Shown: positions 11,700 to 14,753 of the stretch, piece after piece
How positions within the stretch are numbered: position 1 is the first letter of the stretch
Layout of the letters: the number at the start of each line of letters is the position of its first letter
NCBI GenBank assembly: GCA_001953115.1
Contig: LSSL01003751.1
Location: 1 to 14,753 of the forward strand
Length of the DNA: 14,753 bases
Direction: 5' to 3'
Origin: Smittium mucronatum
Lineage: Eukaryota; Kickxellomycota; Harpellomycetes; Harpellales; Legeriomycetaceae
Notes under the pieces: model-generated
Database searches by the model: none
What the model saw: only the letters and a program-made list of their open reading frames with translations
What the model was told of the DNA's origin: nothing
Made by a program: the position numbers and the translations under genes

Positions 11700-12276
11700 G
11701 AAAGACAATTTGATATTGGAAAAAAAGGGCGTAATTACAAAAACTATTGGATAGCTGGTGTATGTCGAATAAACACGCCTTTTAAATAATAATCCTACTG
11801 GCTATTAGCAAGACGGCTGTTGGAAGAGAAAAAAAAACACCATGGAAAAAACCCCTGTAAGAGTTTGGCGGAATAAGCGCATTTTCAGCAGCATTTCAGA
11901 TTTTAGATTTTTGGCCTCACTGGATGGCCAATCTAGATCTTTCCAGCACTAGATGACGTGTGTATTATTGGCTATAAATGGGGAAAAAACTCTATAATGT
12001 GATTCTTTTTATCAGCCAAGTGATACACTCTGCCCTTTCAGAGCCGAACACAAGAATGGTCTACAATTTGAACTCGTTTGGAGTCTAAAACTGGTGTTAA
12101 TTGCAAAACGCACATTGCCTATTGGCTTGTAGCACAATTTAGCAAGTGCTAATGGGCTATTTATAGCAAATCGGGAGTACAAATGGTTCTGGGATCTAGA
12201 TAGATTAAGAAATCGGGACTGTGCTGAAATTTTGAATGAACAAAGCATATTTCATGAGAAAACTATGGATAAATAA
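11700..12276. other. Composition-shifted block with broken open frames, possible gene relic or upstream regulatory region
   Basis: Hand counts give 23 G+C in 60 at 11881-11940 and 24 in 60 at 12121-12180, close to the ETF-QO exons (28 in 60 at 13201-13260) and well above the AT-rich stretch. On the + strand one frame is open from 11998 to 12273 except for a single TAG at 12130-12132, with segments such as IANREYKWFWDLDRLRNRD. Another + frame carries coding-like pieces (FQILDFWPHWMANLDL) broken by several stops. The minus strand has a 78-codon ORF over 12012-12248. None matches a family I know. The block also holds GGCTAT repeats and a TATA-like box at 11973-11979. Confidence 0.35.
11978..12088 (+). 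CDS. Very weak 36-codon ORF with a signal-peptide-like start
   Basis: The ORF begins MGKKLYNVILFISQVIHSA, that is two Lys then a hydrophobic run then small residues, and continues SEPNTRM to a TAA. The pattern resembles a secretory signal peptide, but the ORF is short, its ATG overlaps the TATA-like string GGCTATAAATG, and no clear donor site continues it. It may be chance or the surviving 5' end of a decayed gene. Confidence 0.1.
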   Translation: MGKKLYNVILFISQVIHSALSEPNTRMVYNLNSFGV

Positions 12277-12296
12277 AGTTTTCTCTTTAATCCACT

Positions 12297-12304
12297 TATA
12301 AAGG
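12297..12304 (+). promoter_or_regulatory. Possible TATA element for the ETF-QO gene
   Basis: TATAAAGG lies 144 bases before the ATG, inside a C/T-rich stretch (about 12279-12330). No ATG occurs between it and position 12448, so a transcript starting downstream of it would have the assigned start as its first ATG and no upstream ORF. A second A/T-rich candidate is ATATAATATATTT at about 12381-12393. Both are motif matches only; TATA-like strings are common in DNA this AT-rich. Confidence 0.3.
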
Positions 12305-12447
12305 ACTTTTATCCCCGCTCTGCTCCACCATTATAAGAACAGTATATTTAGCGAAAACCATTTTTTCCCCCTGTTCTTGAATATAATATATTTAACAAAA
12401 GGCAACAGTCACATTTGCCAAGAAAAAGAGAAAATTTTCCTAGAAAA

Positions 12448-14589
12448 ATGAGTGGATTGAGAGTGTCTAGCTGTTTAAAAAATGGTAAGAGCATAATTCC
12501 ATTATTCAACAGGAGTAGCTGTAACGGTCTTATTGCATCAAGATTCAGTAAAAATAGTACAGTCTCCTCCTCTGTCAGATTTAACCGCAGCATATCTTCT
12601 TTTAGACCCTGCTCTGTCACGAAATTCAATTCTAGTAATGTTTTCAAACAGGAATCGGACGAGGAAATAGTTTCGCAAACAAGAGAAGTGGAAGAAGCTG
12701 ATGTAGTTATTGTTGGCGCTGGTCCTGCTGGTCTTTCTGCCGCAATTAGACTCAAACAAAATGCTATTTCTGAAGGAAGGGATGTTCGCATAGTTGTGAT
12801 TGAAAAGGGTGCTGAAATCGGTAAGTCTACAACGTATTTTTTTTTTTGCTAATTCATTTTCTTCCCCCACCCCCTTTTTTTTTCTTAATCTCTAGCAAAA
12901 AACATTTCCTTCAGCTTCTTATTATTCAGATTTCTGTATCTATTACAAAAATCGCTTTTAATAATTATATGTATATTTATAGGTGCTCATACTCTTTCTG
13001 GCGCAGTCATAGAAACTGGTCCTCTTTCCCAGCTGTTCCCTGATTGGAAAGAGCTTGGTGCCCCTCTTCTTCAACCTGCTTTGAAAGATGAAATGAAATT
13101 TTTGACAAAAAATCTTGCTATTCCAATTCCACATCCGCCCAATATGTCTAATTCTGGTAATTACATTATCAGCTTAGGGAATTTAGTCAAATGGATGGGC
13201 GAAAAGGCTGAAGAGCTCGATATCGAGATCTTTGCTGGTTTCGGTGCTAGTGAGGTAGTTTATGGAGATAAAGGCCAAGTTTTAGGTGTAGCTACTAACG
13301 ATTTTGGTCTTGACAAAAACTTCAAACCCAAATCCAACTTTGAACGAGGAATAGAAATCCATGGAAAAATAACTTTGTTTGCTGAAGGATGCCATGGTTC
13401 TTTATCAAAGCAAGTGATCAAAAAGTTTGAGTTGAGAGATAAGGACTCTTTTCAGACTTATGGTCTAGGTATCAAGGAATTGTGGGAAGTCGACCCTGCC
13501 AAACACCACCCCGGTAAAATCACACATACCATCGGCTACCCCCTGGACAACTTTACTTATGGCGGTTCATTCATTTACCACATGCAGGATAATTTGGTTT
13601 CTTTAGGGATTGTTGTGGGTCTTGATTATGAAAATCCTTACTTGTCTCCTTACCAGGAATTCCAAAGATACAAGTCGCATCCTTTCGTCAGAAATCTTCT
13701 TGAAGGTGGCCGTGTTTTATCATATGGTGCTAGATCCCTTGTAGAAGGTGGACTCCAATCCCTTCCCAAATTAGTATTCCCGGGTGGTGCTCTTATTGGC
13801 GATTCTGCTGGACTTGTCAACGTCCCAAAGATTAAAGGTACGCATAATGCTATTCTTAGCGGTATCTTGGTCGCTGACTCAATTTCAAAATCTCTCGACG
13901 CCAGCGAGTTTCCCTCTGTATTAACTGATTATCAAACCTCATTCGATAATAGTCCTATTTACAAGGAATTGAAAGAAGTCAGAAACATCAGACCATCTTT
14001 CCATTCTCCATTGGGTTTGTTTGGTGGAGTTGCTTACTCTGGTCTCGATACCATGTTCCTTAAAGGCAGAGTGCCCTTCACTTTAAAACATAAGATCCCA
14101 GATTATGCAGCTACCCTACATGCCAGGTTAGTTGTTTTCTTTTTTTTTTACCCTGATATTCTTAAAAATATTCTCAATCCACAAAAAAATTTCTAATAAC
14201 CGTTTTTTATTATCTTCCTCTTCCCTTTATTCAGCCAATGTCTCCCCATTGAGTATCCCAAACCAGACAACAAGATAACTTTTGATATCTTAACCAGTGT
14301 TTCAAGAACTGGAACCAACCATGCTGATAACCAACCCGTACATTTAAGAGTCTCAGATCTAGCCACAAACCCTGAACGCAACTATATAAAGTATGCTGGT
14401 TTAGAGCAGAAATTCTGCCCCGCCGGCGTTTATGAATACGTTGATGACGGTAACACCGGTAAAAAGAAGTTCCAGATAAATTCACAAAACTGCATTCACT
14501 GCAAGACTTGTGATATTAAGGATCCCGAACAAAAGATCAACTGGACTGTTCCCGAAGGTGGTGGTGGTCCTCAATACGTTGATTTGTAG
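12448..14589 (+). CDS. ETFDH: Electron transfer flavoprotein-ubiquinone oxidoreductase, mitochondrial precursor (3 exons)
   Basis: Exons are 12448-12820, 12983-14126 and 14235-14589 (1872 nt, 623 residues, TAG stop). In this family the enzyme sits on the mitochondrial inner membrane and passes electrons from reduced ETF, loaded by acyl-CoA and amino-acid dehydrogenases, to ubiquinone. Seen: an N-terminus rich in Arg, Ser and Lys with no acidic residue before E69, typical of a matrix presequence; GAGPAG at 90-95 with E119 (FAD Rossmann fold); AHTLSGA at 126-132; GCHG at 260-263; the YGGSF segment with G318-G319 at the family's quinone site; GDSAG at 397-401 followed by NVPKIKGTH; and iron-sulfur ligands C567, C592, C595 and C598 in CPAGVY and CIHCKTC. 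The C-terminal GGGGP is also conserved. Human ETFDH is 617 residues, so this is full length. ATG 12448 has A at -3, and no other ATG lies between the TATA-like site and it. A CTG codon (13030-13032) falls at a conserved Leu, which argues against a CUG-Ser code. Family assignment is very secure; the exact presequence is less so. Confidence 0.97.
12821..12982 (+). other. Intron 1 of the ETF-QO gene (phase 1, 162 nt)
   Basis: The donor is a consensus GTAAGT directly after EKGAEI plus one base. The acceptor TATAG at 12982 restores the conserved run [10 protein letters not shown] across the junction. Reading on from the donor without splicing reaches a stop within about ten codons. The intron contains a T run, then a C/T-rich tract, then three earlier AGs at 12895, 12914 and 12929. 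Use of 12914 or 12929 leads to a TAA in the same frame. Use of 12895 stays open into exon 2 and has the better branch site and pyrimidine tract. I chose 12982 on protein conservation alone. Confidence 0.85.
14127..14234 (+). other. Intron 2 of the ETF-QO gene (phase 2, 108 nt)
   Basis: The donor is GTTAGT after CATGCCAG and the acceptor is TTTATTCAG at 14234. Joining them restores the conserved frame [15 protein letters not shown] branch-like CTAATAAC lies at 14193-14200, followed by a long C/T-rich tract up to the acceptor, which is a typical fungal arrangement. Retention of the intron would end translation at a TAA at 14194-14196 and remove the whole iron-sulfur domain. Confidence 0.95.
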
Positions 14590-14620
14590 TCCGATTTCTC
14601 TTCAATAATTTACAATTACA

Positions 14621-14700
14621 TGTATATTTAATAAGAAGATGGCTAAATTTCACCCCTTCCATTCTTTCTAAAAAAAAAGAGCTAATCACTTGACAATAAA
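14621..14700 (+). terminator. 3' end signals of the ETF-QO gene (TGTATA and AATAAA)
   Basis: TGTATA at 14621-14626 resembles fungal UGUA/UAUAUA efficiency elements. AATAAA at 14695-14700 is a canonical poly(A) signal, about 106 bases after the TAG stop. The 3' UTR between them is AT-rich with short C/T blocks. The cleavage site probably falls in the AT-rich run just after 14700, close to the end of the window. Confidence 0.5.
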
Positions 14701-14736
14701 AATACTCTATTAAATTTCCTTCTATTCCTTTTTTTT

Positions 14737-14751
14737 GGGGGGGGGGGGGGG
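14737..14751. repeat. G15 homopolymer at the window edge
   Basis: Eight T bases run directly into fifteen G bases, two bases before the window ends. The run follows the 3' UTR of the ETF-QO gene. It may be a genuine tract or a place where sequencing or assembly failed. Confidence 0.9.
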
Positions 14752-14753
14752 AA

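Noticed and set aside
12415..12447. Upstream extension of the ETF-QO start to a TTG codon
   Set aside because: TTG is not a usual eukaryotic start. ATG 12448 has a favourable A at -3 and gives a good presequence.
12348..12870. Minus-strand ORFs of 147 and 110 codons over exon 1
   Set aside because: They are antisense shadows of the ETF-QO exon, with no known motif; the + strand frame has clear family conservation.
12846..13043. A + strand ORF of 65 codons across intron 1 and the start of exon 2
   Set aside because: It is out of frame with ETF-QO and built from the T/C-rich intron tract.
14193..14485. Minus-strand ORFs of 62 and 84 codons over exon 3
   Set aside because: They lie opposite the conserved iron-sulfur domain and have no features of their own.

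Overview
The window looks like nuclear DNA of a fungus or similar small-genome eukaryote. It holds one clear gene, at the right end, on the + strand. That gene is split by two short GT-AG introns with fungal-style branch sites, it encodes a mitochondrial enzyme, and the standard genetic code fits throughout. Nothing bacterial was seen: no operon and no Shine-Dalgarno spacing. The species cannot be named. An AT-rich early-diverging fungus is a reasonable guess, but only a guess.

Layout. Positions 1 to about 11,700 are an AT-rich stretch in which I recognise no gene, RNA gene, transposon or CRISPR array. One hand-counted line (6661-6720) has 7 G+C in 60. The stretch carries simple repeats, palindromes, a 13-base C run and one weak minus-strand ORF (8661-8900). 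From about 11,700 to 12,290 base composition rises (24 G+C in 60 at 12121-12180). This block contains broken open frames on both strands and may be a decayed gene or an unrecognised regulatory region. A promoter-like segment follows, and then the gene.

The gene (12448-14589) encodes electron transfer flavoprotein-ubiquinone oxidoreductase (ETF-QO, ETFDH in animals). The spliced product is 623 residues with a mitochondrial presequence, an FAD-binding Rossmann motif, the ubiquinone-site Gly-Gly segment and four [4Fe-4S] cysteines. Introns are placed at 12821-12982 and 14127-14234. A poly(A) signal lies at 14695-14700 and the window ends in a 15-base G run.

The most interesting observation is in intron 1. 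The best-looking 3' splice site (branch site, pyrimidine tract, TAG) is at 12895, not at the homology-supported site 12982. The 87 bases between them are stop-free and in frame, so alternative splicing could insert 29 mostly hydrophobic residues into the FAD-binding domain. I found no convincing undescribed multi-gene system here.
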